A DNA stretch of 36,532 nt from Oxalobacteraceae bacterium (GCA_947464955.1 CANHZI010000025.1:1-36532); one strand, 5' to 3'. Positions 1-8,672 are shown, counted from the stretch's first letter. Program-made: numbers and translations. The notes: generated by a model from the sequence alone, not told the origin.

Positions 1-1
1 C

Positions 2-349
2 GACCGGGTGGTATGGGATAGAAAACGCGCCCTCGAATTATTCGATTTCGATTACCGCCTCGAGTGCTACACACCCGAAGCAAAAAGAAAATTCGGCTAC
101 TTCACTTTGCCGATTTTGCGTAGAGGAAAATTGATTGGCCGCGTCGATGCCAAAGCCCATCGAAAACAGGCGGAGATGGAGATCAAAGCGCTACATGTCG
201 AAGAGACGGTTGAAGTGAATGATGCGCTATGCAAAGATTTGGCGAAAGCCTTACACGCTTTCGCCCTGTGGCATGAAACACCAAACATACGCATTGAACG
301 CTGTGATCACAAAAGCTTGAAGAAGAGCCTCATTGCCTTACTAGTTTAA
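2..349 (+). CDS. C-terminal end of a YcaQ/AlkZ-family winged-helix DNA glycosylase (partial)
   Basis: The reading frame is open to the left window edge, so only about the last 115 residues are seen. The visible start, DRVVWDRKRALELFDFDYRLE followed by a YFTLPIL segment and RVDAKAHR, matches my memory of the C-terminal region of the YcaQ family. That family has tandem winged-helix domains, and its E. coli member unhooks DNA interstrand crosslinks and alkylated bases. The catalytic QxQ region lies upstream and cannot be checked here. A GTG at position 8 could be taken as a start, but family similarity runs through it, so I treat it as internal. The gene ends 3 bases before the convergent ispH stop. 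The family assignment is recognition by eye. Confidence 0.75.
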   Translation, partial: DRVVWDRKRALELFDFDYRLECYTPEAKRKFGYFTLPILRRGKLIGRVDAKAHRKQAEMEIKALHVEETVEVNDALCKDLAKALHAFALWHETPNIRIERCDHKSLKKSLIALLV

Positions 350-352
350 GCT

Positions 353-1312
353 TTACTCCACATCGACTTTTGGCAATCGACTCAATCCTTTCGGCAGCGG
401 GAAAGTAACATTTTCTTCTTCGCCTTCCAGCTTGCGTACACTTTTCACGCCAAACTCTTTCAAGCGATCGATCACTTGATTGACCAAAATCTCTGGCGCA
501 GAAGCTCCTGCGGTGACACCAACTCGAACAGCTCGCTCCAACCATTTAGCATCGATGTCGTCAGCTTTATCAACCATATAGGCGGCAGTCCCCATTTTCT
601 CTGCGACTTCGCGGAGACGATTAGAGTTTGAACTGTTCTTACTGCCGACCACGATTACAACATCGACTTGCGGTGCCATAAACTTCACAGCGGCCTGACG
701 ATTAGTGGTGGCGTAGCAAATGTCACCTTTTTTCGGCTCAGCGATCAGCGGGAAGCGTGCTTTCAGGGCTGCAATGATATCTGCTGTGTCATCAACAGAA
801 AGAGTAGTCTGCGATACATAGGCCAACATCGACGGATCTTTGACATCGAGCGTAGACACGTCTTCGACCGTTTCGACCAGATACATCCCATCTTCACTCT
901 GCCCCATTGTTCCTTCAACTTCAGGGTGACCTTGGTGGCCTATCATGATAATTTCACGGCCTTCTTTGCGCATCTTCGAAACCTCGATATGTACCTTGGT
1001 CACTAAGGGGCAAGTCGCATCGAAAATCTTGAGTCCACGTTTTTCCGCATCTTCACGAATCGCCTGTGACACACCATGTGCAGAAAAAATCAGCGTATTC
1101 CCCGCCGGCACATCATCGAGCTCTTCGATAAAGATCGCGCCTTTTTGACGCAAATCATTAACGACATAAGCGTTATGAACAATTTCATGACGCACATAGA
1201 TAGGCGCGCCAAATTGTGCCAGCGCCAATTCGACGATATCGATTGCTCGATCAACACCCGCACAGAAACCACGCGGTTGTGCCAGTAAAATTTCTTGATG
1301 TAGTTCGCTCAT
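353..1312 (-). CDS. ispH: 4-hydroxy-3-methylbut-2-enyl diphosphate reductase (IspH)
   Basis: Last enzyme of the MEP isoprenoid pathway. It is a cytoplasmic [4Fe-4S] protein that reduces HMBPP to IPP and DMAPP. From the ATG at 1312 the protein has 319 residues, normal for the family. It shows the three cluster cysteines in their usual motifs ([12 protein letters not shown] with C17, [19 protein letters not shown]), the substrate histidines in HEIVHN and SAHGVS, and the [10 protein letters not shown] phosphate-binding motif. A GTG four codons upstream (1324) would overlap the fkpB stop as GTGA. I prefer the ATG because the family normally starts just before the [11 protein letters not shown] segment and a GTGAG Shine-Dalgarno-like element sits about 7 bases upstream. 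It is almost certainly co-transcribed with fkpB. Confidence 0.97.
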   Translation of the reverse strand: MSELHQEILLAQPRGFCAGVDRAIDIVELALAQFGAPIYVRHEIVHNAYVVNDLRQKGAIFIEELDDVPAGNTLIFSAHGVSQAIREDAEKRGLKIFDATCPLVTKVHIEVSKMRKEGREIIMIGHQGHPEVEGTMGQSEDGMYLVETVEDVSTLDVKDPSMLAYVSQTTLSVDDTADIIAALKARFPLIAEPKKGDICYATTNRQAAVKFMAPQVDVVIVVGSKNSSNSNRLREVAEKMGTAAYMVDKADDIDAKWLERAVRVGVTAGASAPEILVNQVIDRLKEFGVKSVRKLEGEEENVTFPLPKGLSRLPKVDVE

Positions 1313-1320
1313 GTTGTGGC

Positions 1321-1776
1321 TCACAAAATGCCAATAATCTTGGTTTCAAATAATACGCGCTGACCAGCCAATGGATGATTAAAGTCGAACAAGGCGGACT
1401 CATCATCAATCTCTTGAATCACACCAGCGAACTTACCGCCCGATGGTGCGGAGAAGTCGATCAAGTCTCCAACCTTAAATTCCTCCCCAAAGGCTGAATT
1501 TTCACGCAAGGTTTTTAGGGAAACACGCTGAATCAGGTCTGGATTTCGCAAGCCAAAAGCCTGTTCTGGAGCAAGTTCCTGCGTTGTATGCGAGCCCTCT
1601 TCCAAGCCCAGCAAGGCCTCTTCCAAGCTCGGCGCCAATTGACCTTGACCGAGCAATAAGGTGGCAGGACTTTCGTGAAAAGTCGAAATAATATCCTCGC
1701 CATCAAGAGTGGCAAGGCGGTAATGTAGTGTCAAATATGCACCATTGTTAACGACAAGTATAGACTTTTCAGACAT
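1321..1776 (-). CDS. fkpB: FKBP-type peptidyl-prolyl isomerase, SlpA/FkpB subfamily
   Basis: A 151-residue cytoplasmic FKBP. The [20 protein letters not shown] opening, the [19 protein letters not shown] core strand and loop and the following helix are the FKBP half-domain. The middle segment ([13 protein letters not shown]...FKVGDLIDF) corresponds to the insert-in-flap chaperone domain of SlpA-type proteins, and the end ([21 protein letters not shown]) closes the barrel. Proteins of this group fold and isomerise proline bonds. The stop is next to or overlapping the ispH start, an arrangement long known in proteobacteria. The start is ATG, with no strong Shine-Dalgarno visible upstream. Confidence 0.93.
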   Translation of the reverse strand: MSEKSILVVNNGAYLTLHYRLATLDGEDIISTFHESPATLLLGQGQLAPSLEEALLGLEEGSHTTQELAPEQAFGLRNPDLIQRVSLKTLRENSAFGEEFKVGDLIDFSAPSGGKFAGVIQEIDDESALFDFNHPLAGQRVLFETKIIGIL

Positions 1777-1940
1777 AATTTATTGATCGGAGCGGTAAAT
1801 TCTAGATAAGCTTCAGTAAATTTACCCTGCCCCACCTTTCAAATAGGATTTCGTAAGCAGCAAAACCGCTATTGTAAGGCAGACAGAGTGGAATTGCTTC
1901 CTAACCGAAGTCTCCAACTTAGTTTAAGGAGCAAGAAAGC

Positions 1941-2615
1941 ATGGGAATCAATCATTGGCCAGAAGATCAACGTCCGCGTGAGCGTTTAATTCGACAAGGC
2001 GCTCAGGTCTTATCGGACGCTGAACTCCTCTCCGTGTTTCTGCGTGTCGGCGTTCGCGGAAAAAGTGCGGTCGACCTCGGGCGCGATATGCTTGACGAAT
2101 TTGGTTCTCTGCGTACCCTTTTTTCTGCCAGTTTGCAGGATTTCTCCAAAGTACACGGTCTTGGCACCGCCAAATTTGCTCAATTACAAGCGGTGTTAGA
2201 ACTTGCGAAACGCTCGATCTCGGAAGAGCTGCAATTTAACTCAACATTATCATCGCCCCAGGCGGTCAAGCAATTCCTTCAACTCCAAATTGGAAACAAG
2301 CAGTACGAGTCCTTTACTGTACTTTTCCTCGATGTTAAGAACCGTCTAATCAGCGCACAAGAGCTCTTTCGAGGTAGTTTGAGCCATGCAAGCGTGTATC
2401 CCCGTGAGGTGGTAAAGACCGCCCTCAGCTATAACGCTGCTAGTCTTATCCTGGCCCACAACCACCCATCAGGTTCAACCGAGCCCAGTCAAGCAGATTT
2501 AAGTCTGACGCAGACCCTTAAATCTGCCTTAGCTTTAGTAGATATCCGCGTACTGGATCATTTTATTGTGGCCAACAACCAAATCTATTCTTTTGCTGAA
2601 AACGGGCAGATTTAA
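1941..2615 (+). CDS. radC: RadC-family JAB/MPN-domain protein
   Basis: A 224-residue protein of the UPF0758/RadC family. The N-terminal 90 residues are helical with a helix-hairpin-helix-like segment (VHGLGTAKFAQLQ). The C-terminal part is a JAB1/MPN metalloprotease-like domain with the zinc motif LAHNHPSGSTEPSQAD (HxH followed by S and D). The start is supported by AAGGAG about 9 bases upstream of the ATG. The family is widespread. The old DNA-repair assignment in E. coli was withdrawn, so the biochemical role is unknown. It lies directly upstream of rpmB-rpmG, a common proteobacterial order, but the ribosomal genes have their own promoter here. Confidence 0.95.
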   Translation: MGINHWPEDQRPRERLIRQGAQVLSDAELLSVFLRVGVRGKSAVDLGRDMLDEFGSLRTLFSASLQDFSKVHGLGTAKFAQLQAVLELAKRSISEELQFNSTLSSPQAVKQFLQLQIGNKQYESFTVLFLDVKNRLISAQELFRGSLSHASVYPREVVKTALSYNAASLILAHNHPSGSTEPSQADLSLTQTLKSALALVDIRVLDHFIVANNQIYSFAENGQI

Positions 2616-2699
2616 GCGTTCTCATAGAGGAGAATTGGCCCAAATTCAAATTGTTAAATTTTTCGATCAACAAAAGACACAATTGTTTTTCGCAAGTCG

Positions 2700-2728
2700 T
2701 TGATATTCCGTAGTTTTTTCGTTATACT
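2700..2728 (+). promoter_or_regulatory. sigma70-type promoter of rpmB-rpmG
   Basis: A -35 element TTGATA (2700-2705) and a -10 element TATACT (2723-2728) are separated by exactly 17 bases and lie about 40 bases upstream of the rpmB start. Both hexamers match consensus at 5 of 6 positions. This is the best-looking promoter in the window and suits a ribosomal protein operon. Confidence 0.75.
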
Positions 2729-2768
2729 CTCATTTTTTCCAATTTCGGAAATCATTAAGGAGTGAAAC

Positions 2769-3005
2769 ATGGCGCGTGTATGCCAAGTTACAGGGAAAGG
2801 GCCAATGGTTGGCAACAACGTTTCCCATGCGAACAACAAAACTAAACGTCGTTTTTTGCCTAACCTGCAAAATCGTCGCTTTTTCGTAGAATCAGAGAAT
2901 CGCTGGGTTTCCTTGCGTTTGTCTAACGCAGGTTTGCGTATCGTTGACAAAATCGGTATTGATGCCGTTTTGGCCGACTTACGTGCTCGCGGCGAAAAAG
3001 TCTAA
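2769..3005 (+). CDS. rpmB: 50S ribosomal protein L28
   Basis: A 78-residue L28 recognised along its whole length: [20 protein letters not shown] start, the [12 protein letters not shown] basic region, [12 protein letters not shown] and a [12 protein letters not shown] end. It is a structural protein of the large ribosomal subunit. AAGGAG lies about 6 bases upstream of the ATG. It is followed 41 bases later by rpmG, the usual L28-L33 pair. The first cysteine is kept, but there is no zinc-binding CxxC pair, so this is the zinc-free form. Confidence 0.99.
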   Translation: MARVCQVTGKGPMVGNNVSHANNKTKRRFLPNLQNRRFFVESENRWVSLRLSNAGLRIVDKIGIDAVLADLRARGEKV

Positions 3006-3046
3006 GCTGACGCTGTTTATACAGAAATAATTGTTAGGAAAATATC

Positions 3047-3214
3047 ATGGCTAAATCTGGTCGCGACAAAATCAAATTAGAATCGACTGCTGGTACGGGT
3101 CACTTCTATACGACATCCAAAAACAAACGTACGATGCCTGAAAAAATGGAAATCATGAAGTTTGATCCAAAGGCACGTAAGCACGTTATCTACAAAGAAA
3201 CAAAAATTAAGTAA
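3047..3214 (+). CDS. rpmG: 50S ribosomal protein L33
   Basis: A 55-residue L33: [20 protein letters not shown] start, [20 protein letters not shown] middle, [15 protein letters not shown] end. It is a ribosomal protein of the large subunit. The CxxC zinc motifs of some L33 paralogues are absent, so it is the zinc-independent type. AGGAAA lies just upstream of the ATG. It is transcribed with rpmB and ends about 35 bases before a strong intrinsic terminator. Confidence 0.99.
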   Translation: MAKSGRDKIKLESTAGTGHFYTTSKNKRTMPEKMEIMKFDPKARKHVIYKETKIK

Positions 3215-3246
3215 TCCTTACTTGGTTTCTGCTTCGGTAGAATGTC

Positions 3247-3279
3247 AAAAAAACCTGCAATTCTTTGCAGGTTTTTTTT
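3247..3279 (+). terminator. intrinsic terminator of rpmB-rpmG
   Basis: Inverted repeat AAACCTGCAA (3251-3260) / TTGCAGGTTT (3265-3274) with a 4-base TTCT loop, followed by a run of T. The left flank is A-rich, so the stem can extend. It lies 37 bases after the rpmG stop. Confidence 0.92.
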
Positions 3280-3388
3280 CGCCTCTTGTTTTATCGGAAC
3301 ACCAATTCAACGGCACGGACAACACCGTTGACATCGACTGAGTTCGCCTCTCTCGTCTGAACGTCGAAGAGGCAAGCTTAGTAGAAAT

Positions 3389-3417
3389 AAAAAATGGCGC
3401 ACTAGGCGCCATTTTTA
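3389..3417 (-). terminator. intrinsic terminator of the desaturase gene, possibly bidirectional
   Basis: AAAATGGCGC (3391-3400), loop ACTAG, GCGCCATTTT (3406-3415), with A-run and T-run on either side. It lies 20 bases after the stop of the minus-strand desaturase gene and could also back up the rpmG terminator. Confidence 0.85.
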
Positions 3418-3434
3418 GTAGTTCAACTCAAGCA

Positions 3435-4676
3435 TTAAGCATACGTACGCAAACGCAAAGAGAACTCCTGCAAAGTCTTGATGCCGGACGCTTCAGCACG
3501 TGCACACCAATCTTGCAGCTGGGCCACCAACTGTTCGCGCGTGGCGCTAGAACGTTCCCAAATCGCATTTAGTTCAACACGCATATCATGCATGGTTTTC
3601 AAGGCGCTGCTGTGGTCGAACAATTCACGTAAAGTTTGCAATTGCGTCGCCTCCAACTTAGCTGGCTCACGTTGCAAGGCTTTCTTCGCAGATTTCAAGA
3701 AGCTCTTTTCCAATTGCGCCTTTTCGCGCAACTGTTGAAACTCTTCGCTCCACTCCTTTTTGAGTGACTTCGCATATTTAGCCATAACGTCATAGCGATT
3801 CGCGATAACCGCTTGCAGCGTTTCAACGTCAACCATCATTTTCTCTTTTGAGAATTTAGGACGAGGTGCCACTTTCTTCACTTTTGCAAGGCCAATTGTT
3901 TCCAAAATACGGATATACCCCCAGCCAATATCGAATTCATACCATTTGGAGGACAACTTCGCCGAGGTACCAAAAGTATGATGATTATTGTGCAGCTCTT
4001 CACCGCCAATCAAAATACCCCAAGGCACGATGTTCGTTGCCGCATCATTACATTCGTAGTTACGGTAGCCCCAGTAGTGACCAATACCGTTAATGATGCC
4101 GGCCGCTGTCACTGGAATCCACAACATCTGTACCGCCCAAACCGTCACACCAATCACACCAAACAACATGAAATCAATGATCAACATTAAGGCAACGCCC
4201 TGCCAACTGAAACGGGTATACAAATTACGTTCAATCCAGTCATCCGGAGTACCGTGACCATATTTTTGAATCGTCTCTAAGTTCTTTGATTCGGCACGAT
4301 ATAACTCAGCCCCTTCGAACAAAACTTTTTTAATACCACGTGTCACAGGACTATGCGGATCTTCCTCAGTTTCACATTTGGCATGGTGTTTACGGTGCAC
4401 GGCAGCCCATTCTTTGGTCACCTGCCCTGTCGTCAGCCATAACCATAAGCGGAAGAAATGGCTTGGGATCGCATGCAATTCGAGTGCACGATGCGCCTGG
4501 CAACGGTGCAAGAAAATTGTGACGCTGGCGATCGTGATGTGCGTTACGACCATCGTAAAGATAAATACTTGCCATGCTGTTGCGCGGGTAAAACCGTTAC
4601 TCAGGAAGTCCACAGCGCTATCGATAAAATTACTCAAAATATATAACCACTCCAAAAGATTTTGAAACTCAGTCAC
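3435..4676 (-). CDS. membrane fatty acid (acyl-CoA delta-9 type) desaturase, DesA-like
   Basis: A di-iron membrane desaturase that puts a double bond into acyl chains. The histidine boxes are complete: HRCQAHRALELH, HRKHHAKCETEEDPHSP and EELHNNHHTFGTSAKLS. Hydrophobic segments before box 1 and between boxes 2 and 3 fit a four-helix membrane domain. After about residue 275 comes a hydrophilic, mostly helical tail of roughly 140 residues with a final WCARAEASGIKTLQEF segment. A similar tail is known in Pseudomonas/Burkholderia DesA-like proteins. The longest frame begins with TTG at 4694. I prefer GTG at 4676 (413 residues) because GAAGG lies 5 bases upstream of it and no ribosome site precedes the TTG. 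The substrate (phospholipid or acyl-CoA) cannot be told from sequence. Confidence 0.9.
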   Translation of the reverse strand: MTEFQNLLEWLYILSNFIDSAVDFLSNGFTRATAWQVFIFTMVVTHITIASVTIFLHRCQAHRALELHAIPSHFFRLWLWLTTGQVTKEWAAVHRKHHAKCETEEDPHSPVTRGIKKVLFEGAELYRAESKNLETIQKYGHGTPDDWIERNLYTRFSWQGVALMLIIDFMLFGVIGVTVWAVQMLWIPVTAAGIINGIGHYWGYRNYECNDAATNIVPWGILIGGEELHNNHHTFGTSAKLSSKWYEFDIGWGYIRILETIGLAKVKKVAPRPKFSKEKMMVDVETLQAVIANRYDVMAKYAKSLKKEWSEEFQQLREKAQLEKSFLKSAKKALQREPAKLEATQLQTLRELFDHSSALKTMHDMRVELNAIWERSSATREQLVAQLQDWCARAEASGIKTLQEFSLRLRTYA

Positions 4677-4755
4677 CGAAACCTTCGGCAACAAATACCA
4701 CTAAATTGTACGCTCGTTTAGCCTTTCGTCGCAGGCGCTAGGCACAAAAACGACG

Positions 4756-6063
4756 CTATCTCTTTGGTTCTGCTTGATGAATTGTTATGTCTCGATGCGG
4801 ATATGGCAATTCAACATTCAATTCTTTCAACAATTTCCAAATAACCCGGTTCACCTCGGAAGTAATATTGGTGCGTCCATTTTCCGGATCATCAATCCAA
4901 AAACCAACACGCACATCAAAACCATCCGCACCAAACTTCAGCAAGTAGGATGAAGGTGGGATTGCTTGCGATACTCGCGGTACCACACTCACCACCTCAA
5001 TCAATCGAGGCAAGAGAGTATCCAGATCTGTCTTGTAGTCGACCGTAAAATCTGTCGTAATTATGACCGCTCTATCAGTCAATGAAAGGTTTTGTACGGG
5101 ATTCGAAACTAGCATCTCATTTGGGATAATCGACTCCACACCATCAAGGCCTTTAAGAACCGTGTAGCGGGTATTGATTTGTGTGACGCGACCACTAAAT
5201 TTATCCACCGTAATCATGTCATCGATCGATAAACTACGATCAAACAAAATAATGAAACCAGAAACATAGCTGCTGGTAATGCGTTGCAAACCCAAACCTA
5301 AACCAACGCCGAGAGCGCCGCCAAAGACCGACAACACAGTCAGATCGATACCAACCAGTGACAAGCTAATCAGGATCGCCATCAGAATAAAAATCGCCCG
5401 ACCCAGACGCGACAGCACAACTTTCAATGAGGAATGCATGCTAGGAATCAGCATCAAACGGGCTTCCAGCATCGCACTCACCCACAGTGCCAAGACCACC
5501 GTCAATGCCACAGATGCAATTCCTTGCAATATCGCTAGCAAACTTACTTTACTCTTACCCAAGGGTAAAATGACTTCAGAGAGGCTGAGCAATAATTCAT
5601 CCCAAAGCCCAGTCATGTACAACACCACGCCCAGCCAAACCAAAGACGCGAATACTTTCTCAAACACGAGTAAAGTATTTCCAACGGCTCCCTCGCGTAC
5701 GAACGCACGCCGAAAAACATAAAAACTAAAGCGAATTAAAGCAAAGCTCGCCAATATCGGGAAAGATAGCTTGAGCAAACTTGTGTGTTGAAATTTCGCG
5801 AGGAAAAACTTTGCAAGAAACAAGAAAGCAAGCGCAAGCAAGGGCCACAATACGCGCGAAAAACTCTCCACCCCGATTTTGACGACATCAGAAGTATCGC
5901 CGACTTTGGCAAACATCTTATGCAATTGTTTTGACAGAAACCAAGCCAGCACAAAGCACAAAACGATGCTAAAGACCTGCCACATAAAATTGGCATCGCC
6001 AAAATCAGCAGAAATATCAGAAACCAAATGGGATATGGTATGCGTGCCCATGATCAATTTCAT
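4756..6063 (-). CDS. MscS-family small-conductance mechanosensitive channel, multi-helix type
   Basis: A 435-residue inner-membrane protein. Several hydrophobic helices (roughly residues 25-45, 70-90, 98-115, 130-155, 175-200, 218-243) precede the pore helix. Then comes the MscS signature: a Gly/Ala-rich pore helix VFGGALGVGLGLGLQRITSS, FIILFDRSLSIDDMITVD entering the beta domain, and IIPNEMLVSNPVQNLS. It therefore has more membrane helices than E. coli MscS (three). The family opens under membrane tension and releases solutes during osmotic downshock. Two starts are possible, ATG 6063 and ATG 6051, and neither changes the call. It lies about 80 bases upstream of the desaturase gene on the same strand. 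Confidence 0.9.
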   Translation of the reverse strand: MKLIMGTHTISHLVSDISADFGDANFMWQVFSIVLCFVLAWFLSKQLHKMFAKVGDTSDVVKIGVESFSRVLWPLLALAFLFLAKFFLAKFQHTSLLKLSFPILASFALIRFSFYVFRRAFVREGAVGNTLLVFEKVFASLVWLGVVLYMTGLWDELLLSLSEVILPLGKSKVSLLAILQGIASVALTVVLALWVSAMLEARLMLIPSMHSSLKVVLSRLGRAIFILMAILISLSLVGIDLTVLSVFGGALGVGLGLGLQRITSSYVSGFIILFDRSLSIDDMITVDKFSGRVTQINTRYTVLKGLDGVESIIPNEMLVSNPVQNLSLTDRAVIITTDFTVDYKTDLDTLLPRLIEVVSVVPRVSQAIPPSSYLLKFGADGFDVRVGFWIDDPENGRTNITSEVNRVIWKLLKELNVELPYPHRDITIHQAEPKR

Positions 6064-6106
6064 TCGTCGTTTTTTCTCTTCTTACTAAAACCAATTGTGG
6101 CAAATT

Positions 6107-7417
6107 CTATTCTTCGTTGGCGTCTTCGGCTTTAGCCACTTTCGCTGCTTTCACCACATCGAGCTTCTTACGCTGCAAAACTGCGGCAAAGAAGCCATCG
6201 GTCTGATGCAAGTGTGGGTAGAGTTTTAAGTAGTCTCCCATTTCCATCGCGATTTTTTGTTCTTGCAAGACTTGAGAGACCGGTAGCAATTCAAAATCTG
6301 GATGATTACTCAAGAATTGCGTCACAATTCCCTCGTTTTCTTCGTCCAAAATACTACAGGTTGCATACACCAAACGACCACCCGCCTTCACTAAGCGCGC
6401 GGCGCTATCAAGAATGGAAGCTTGCTTTTCATTCAGCTCGGCCACGCCCTTCTCTGTTTGACGCCACTTGACGTCGGGATTGCGGCGCAGGGTGCCGAGT
6501 CCACTGCAAGGCGCATCGACCAACACACGATCTAATTTACCAGCTAAGCGTTTGATCTTTGCATCACGTTCGTGGGCGATCACCACTGGATGAACATTTG
6601 ACAGGCCACTACGCGCCAAGCGCGGCTTCAATTTGGCTAAACGTTTTTCGGAAATATCGAAAGCATACAAACGGCCAGTGTTTCTCATAATGGCACCAAG
6701 CGCCAAAGTCTTGCCACCCGCGCCCGCACAGAAATCGGCAACCATCTCACCACGTTTTGCACCAACTAACTGTGCTAACACTTGACTGCCCTCATCTTGC
6801 ACTTCGATTGTGCCGTCTTTAAACAACGGCAAATTTTGAATCGATGGCTTTTTCAAGACGCGCAAACCTGTTGCGGAAAACGGCGTTGGTTCTGCGATGA
6901 TTGGTGCTTGCGCCAACGAACTAATGACATCGTCGCGGTTCGATTTCAAAGTATTTACGCGTAGATCCAAGGATGCAGGCGTGTTGAGCGAAGACGCCAA
7001 CTTCAATGCATCTTCTTCGCCAAATTTGGACTGTAACTTTTGCCATAGCCAATCTGGTAAATTTGACTTCAAAGCCAGCGGCAAATGGGTACGATCGATA
7101 TCCATCACACGACGCAACCAAGCATCTTCATCTTCTGTCAGACCGCCTAATGAATCGATGCCAACCGCATCCGCCAAGCCCAACAGAGTCAGGCGGCGCA
7201 TCGCAGAGCCCGAGCCAGACTCTGAAAAGCTGGTATAGACGCTCTTATTACGCAGCAATCCATAGATAGCTTCAGCGATGACGCCTCGCTCACGAGAGCC
7301 AAGACGTGGATGTTCGCGGAAATAGCGAGAGAGAGTACCATCTGCTGGCCCGGTGAAACGCAAAATTTCACGTAGAACTTCTTCTGCATGGCCAATAATC
7401 GCTGGTGGTAATCTCAT
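6107..7417 (-). CDS. RsmB/NOP-family RNA (cytosine-5) methyltransferase
   Basis: A 436-residue SAM-dependent methyltransferase of the RsmB/NOP2 group, which modifies cytosine in rRNA. The N-terminal 130 residues are a helical NusB-like domain. The catalytic domain has the SAM motif VADFCAGAGGKT (226-237), DAPCSGLGTLRRNPD with C304 and YATCSILDEEN with C354; these are the two cysteines used for release and covalent catalysis. E. coli RsmB makes m5C967 of 16S rRNA, but the exact target here is not shown by sequence, so I leave the symbol empty. The end is unusually Lys/Ala-rich (VVKAAKVAKAEDANEE). The gene lies about 100 bases downstream of purN on the same strand. Confidence 0.92.
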   Translation of the reverse strand: MRLPPAIIGHAEEVLREILRFTGPADGTLSRYFREHPRLGSRERGVIAEAIYGLLRNKSVYTSFSESGSGSAMRRLTLLGLADAVGIDSLGGLTEDEDAWLRRVMDIDRTHLPLALKSNLPDWLWQKLQSKFGEEDALKLASSLNTPASLDLRVNTLKSNRDDVISSLAQAPIIAEPTPFSATGLRVLKKPSIQNLPLFKDGTIEVQDEGSQVLAQLVGAKRGEMVADFCAGAGGKTLALGAIMRNTGRLYAFDISEKRLAKLKPRLARSGLSNVHPVVIAHERDAKIKRLAGKLDRVLVDAPCSGLGTLRRNPDVKWRQTEKGVAELNEKQASILDSAARLVKAGGRLVYATCSILDEENEGIVTQFLSNHPDFELLPVSQVLQEQKIAMEMGDYLKLYPHLHQTDGFFAAVLQRKKLDVVKAAKVAKAEDANEE

Positions 7418-7520
7418 GGTATTCCTCGGTAACTTGGTATAAATCGCTAATGCTGAACGGGCACAAAGGAAACATCATTTGCGCCTCTTTTTTTGTATCG
7501 ACAGTCAAACACCGTCGATT

Positions 7521-8138
7521 TTAGAACTGGCTGGTATCTGCCTTAATCAAAACACGATCGCCCTGAACTTCTAACTTGTCTTCGACGAACAAGCGTACTG
7601 CACGGGGATAAATCAAGTGTTCTTTTTCAAGCAGGCGCTGTGCCAAGGACTGTTCCGTATCATCGGATAAGACACGAATACATGCCTGGTCGATAATCGG
7701 ACCATGATCCAACTCGGCAGTCACGAAATGCACTGTGGCTCCATGCAATTTGACGCCAGCGTCCAGAGCTTGTTGGTGCGTGTGCAATCCAATAAAACTC
7801 GGCAATAGAGATGGATGAATATTGATGATTCGATTTTCGTAATGCTGCACGAATGCAGGCGTCAAAATACGCATAAAACCGGCCAACACAACTAAATCCG
7901 CTTGATATTCGTCTATTGCTGTTTGCAATGCTTGATCAAAAACCTCGCGGGTCAATCCCTTGCTTTCAATCACTCGTGTAGGAATACCTTGGCTCTGTGC
8001 AAATTGCAAACCAGCAGCATCGGCTTTGTTACTAATCACAGCAGCGATTTGTGCTGTCCATTGTTCTTTCTGGGAGGCTTGGACGATGGCTTGCATATTG
8101 CTACCGCGTCCAGAAATGAGGATAACGATCTTTTTCAT
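7521..8138 (-). CDS. purN: phosphoribosylglycinamide formyltransferase (GART), PurN type
   Basis: Third step of de novo purine synthesis: transfer of a formyl group from 10-formyl-THF to GAR. The protein is 205 residues, close to the E. coli enzyme. The catalytic triad falls at the same numbers as in E. coli: N106 and H108 in INIHPSLLPSF, D144 in ELDHGPI. The N-terminus MKKIVILISGRGSNMQAI carries the phosphate-binding loop. The ATG has no Shine-Dalgarno. A promoter-like pair just upstream would start transcription at the ATG itself (separate entry). It is transcribed toward the RsmB-type gene. Confidence 0.97.
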   Translation of the reverse strand: MKKIVILISGRGSNMQAIVQASQKEQWTAQIAAVISNKADAAGLQFAQSQGIPTRVIESKGLTREVFDQALQTAIDEYQADLVVLAGFMRILTPAFVQHYENRIINIHPSLLPSFIGLHTHQQALDAGVKLHGATVHFVTAELDHGPIIDQACIRVLSDDTEQSLAQRLLEKEHLIYPRAVRLFVEDKLEVQGDRVLIKADTSQF

Positions 8139-8144
8139 GCCAGC

Positions 8145-8173
8145 ATTGTACCTGTGTCGGGCTTGAAGCCCAA
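8145..8173 (-). promoter_or_regulatory. candidate purN promoter giving a leaderless transcript
   Basis: On the minus strand, TTGGGC (8173-8168) and TACAAT (8150-8145) are 17 bases apart. The base 7 positions after the -10 is the A of the purN ATG at 8138. The -35 matches only TTG of TTGACA; the -10 matches 5 of 6. The lack of a Shine-Dalgarno before purN fits a leaderless mRNA. This is inferred from spacing only. Confidence 0.4.
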
Positions 8174-8176
8174 GAA

Positions 8177-8204
8177 AAAAGCCCGAATTTGGGTGCTTTC
8201 CTCG
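8177..8204 (-). terminator. weak intrinsic terminator downstream of the barstar-like gene
   Basis: On the minus strand, AAGCACCC and GGGCTT flank AAATTC and are followed directly by TTTTTTC. The stem (CCC/GGG plus AAG/CTT) has a two-base bulge. It lies about 70 bases after the barstar-like stop and upstream of the purN promoter candidate, where a terminator is expected. Confidence 0.45.
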
Positions 8205-8273
8205 CTTTTTACTATCATTTAGTTAATAAACGCTAGGCGTCCGCCGACGCTTCCGAGACAAAAACATCGGGGC

Positions 8274-8672
8274 TCAAACGAAGGAATAAAACATGCGGAA
8301 GGGAATCTGTCGTTTGTTCCAGTATTCCGCCGCATCACGAAAGACGTCGATCAAGGTCTCCCTCGCATCACGATCAAACTCATCTGTGTAGGGCAATTGC
8401 TCAACAACCACCACAAACCCATTTTGTTTGCCTGATCTTTGGATTGAATCTGTCAGGCAATCATATAGGGCATCAAAGTTGAGACCAAAGTGCGCGGGAA
8501 AACCGAAAGAATTGCCGATACTACCGAGAACCTCATCCTTATTCTTCGTATCGCCGCAATAGGCATACAAAAAGTGCTGCCCCATCTCGACCGCATCCTG
8601 CTGTAACTCACTCACACGATAGGCACGAATTGATTGCACAACATTACTGGGAATTTCACTCAGCAAATTCAT
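8274..8672 (-). CDS. barstar-family ribonuclease inhibitor
   Basis: A 132-residue cytoplasmic protein. The core FGFPAHFGLNFDALYDCLTD (57-74 plus flank) matches the barstar helix that plugs the barnase active site; D67 and D71 align with barstar D35 and D39, and the aromatic/Asn/Asp pattern is kept. It has about 45 residues before this helix, more than the roughly 90-residue Bacillus barstar. GAGG lies 6 bases upstream of the ATG. It lies 60 bases downstream of a barnase-like ribonuclease gene on the same strand, the expected toxin-inhibitor pairing, so it presumably protects the cell from that enzyme before export. Confidence 0.88.
   Translation of the reverse strand: MNLLSEIPSNVVQSIRAYRVSELQQDAVEMGQHFLYAYCGDTKNKDEVLGSIGNSFGFPAHFGLNFDALYDCLTDSIQRSGKQNGFVVVVEQLPYTDEFDRDARETLIDVFRDAAEYWNKRQIPFRMFYSFV

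Noticed and set aside
1777-1940. Promoters in the fkpB/radC divergent gap
   Set aside because: Several partial -10-like strings (TAGAAT, ATTGTA) but no pair with correct spacing convincing enough to list.
2654-2950. 98-codon minus-strand frame over the rpmB promoter and gene
   Set aside because: Antisense to rpmB, whose identity and promoter are certain.
5279-5722. 147-codon plus-strand open frame
   Set aside because: Lies fully inside the MscS-type gene on the other strand; its Thr/Pro/Lys-rich composition is that of an antisense frame.
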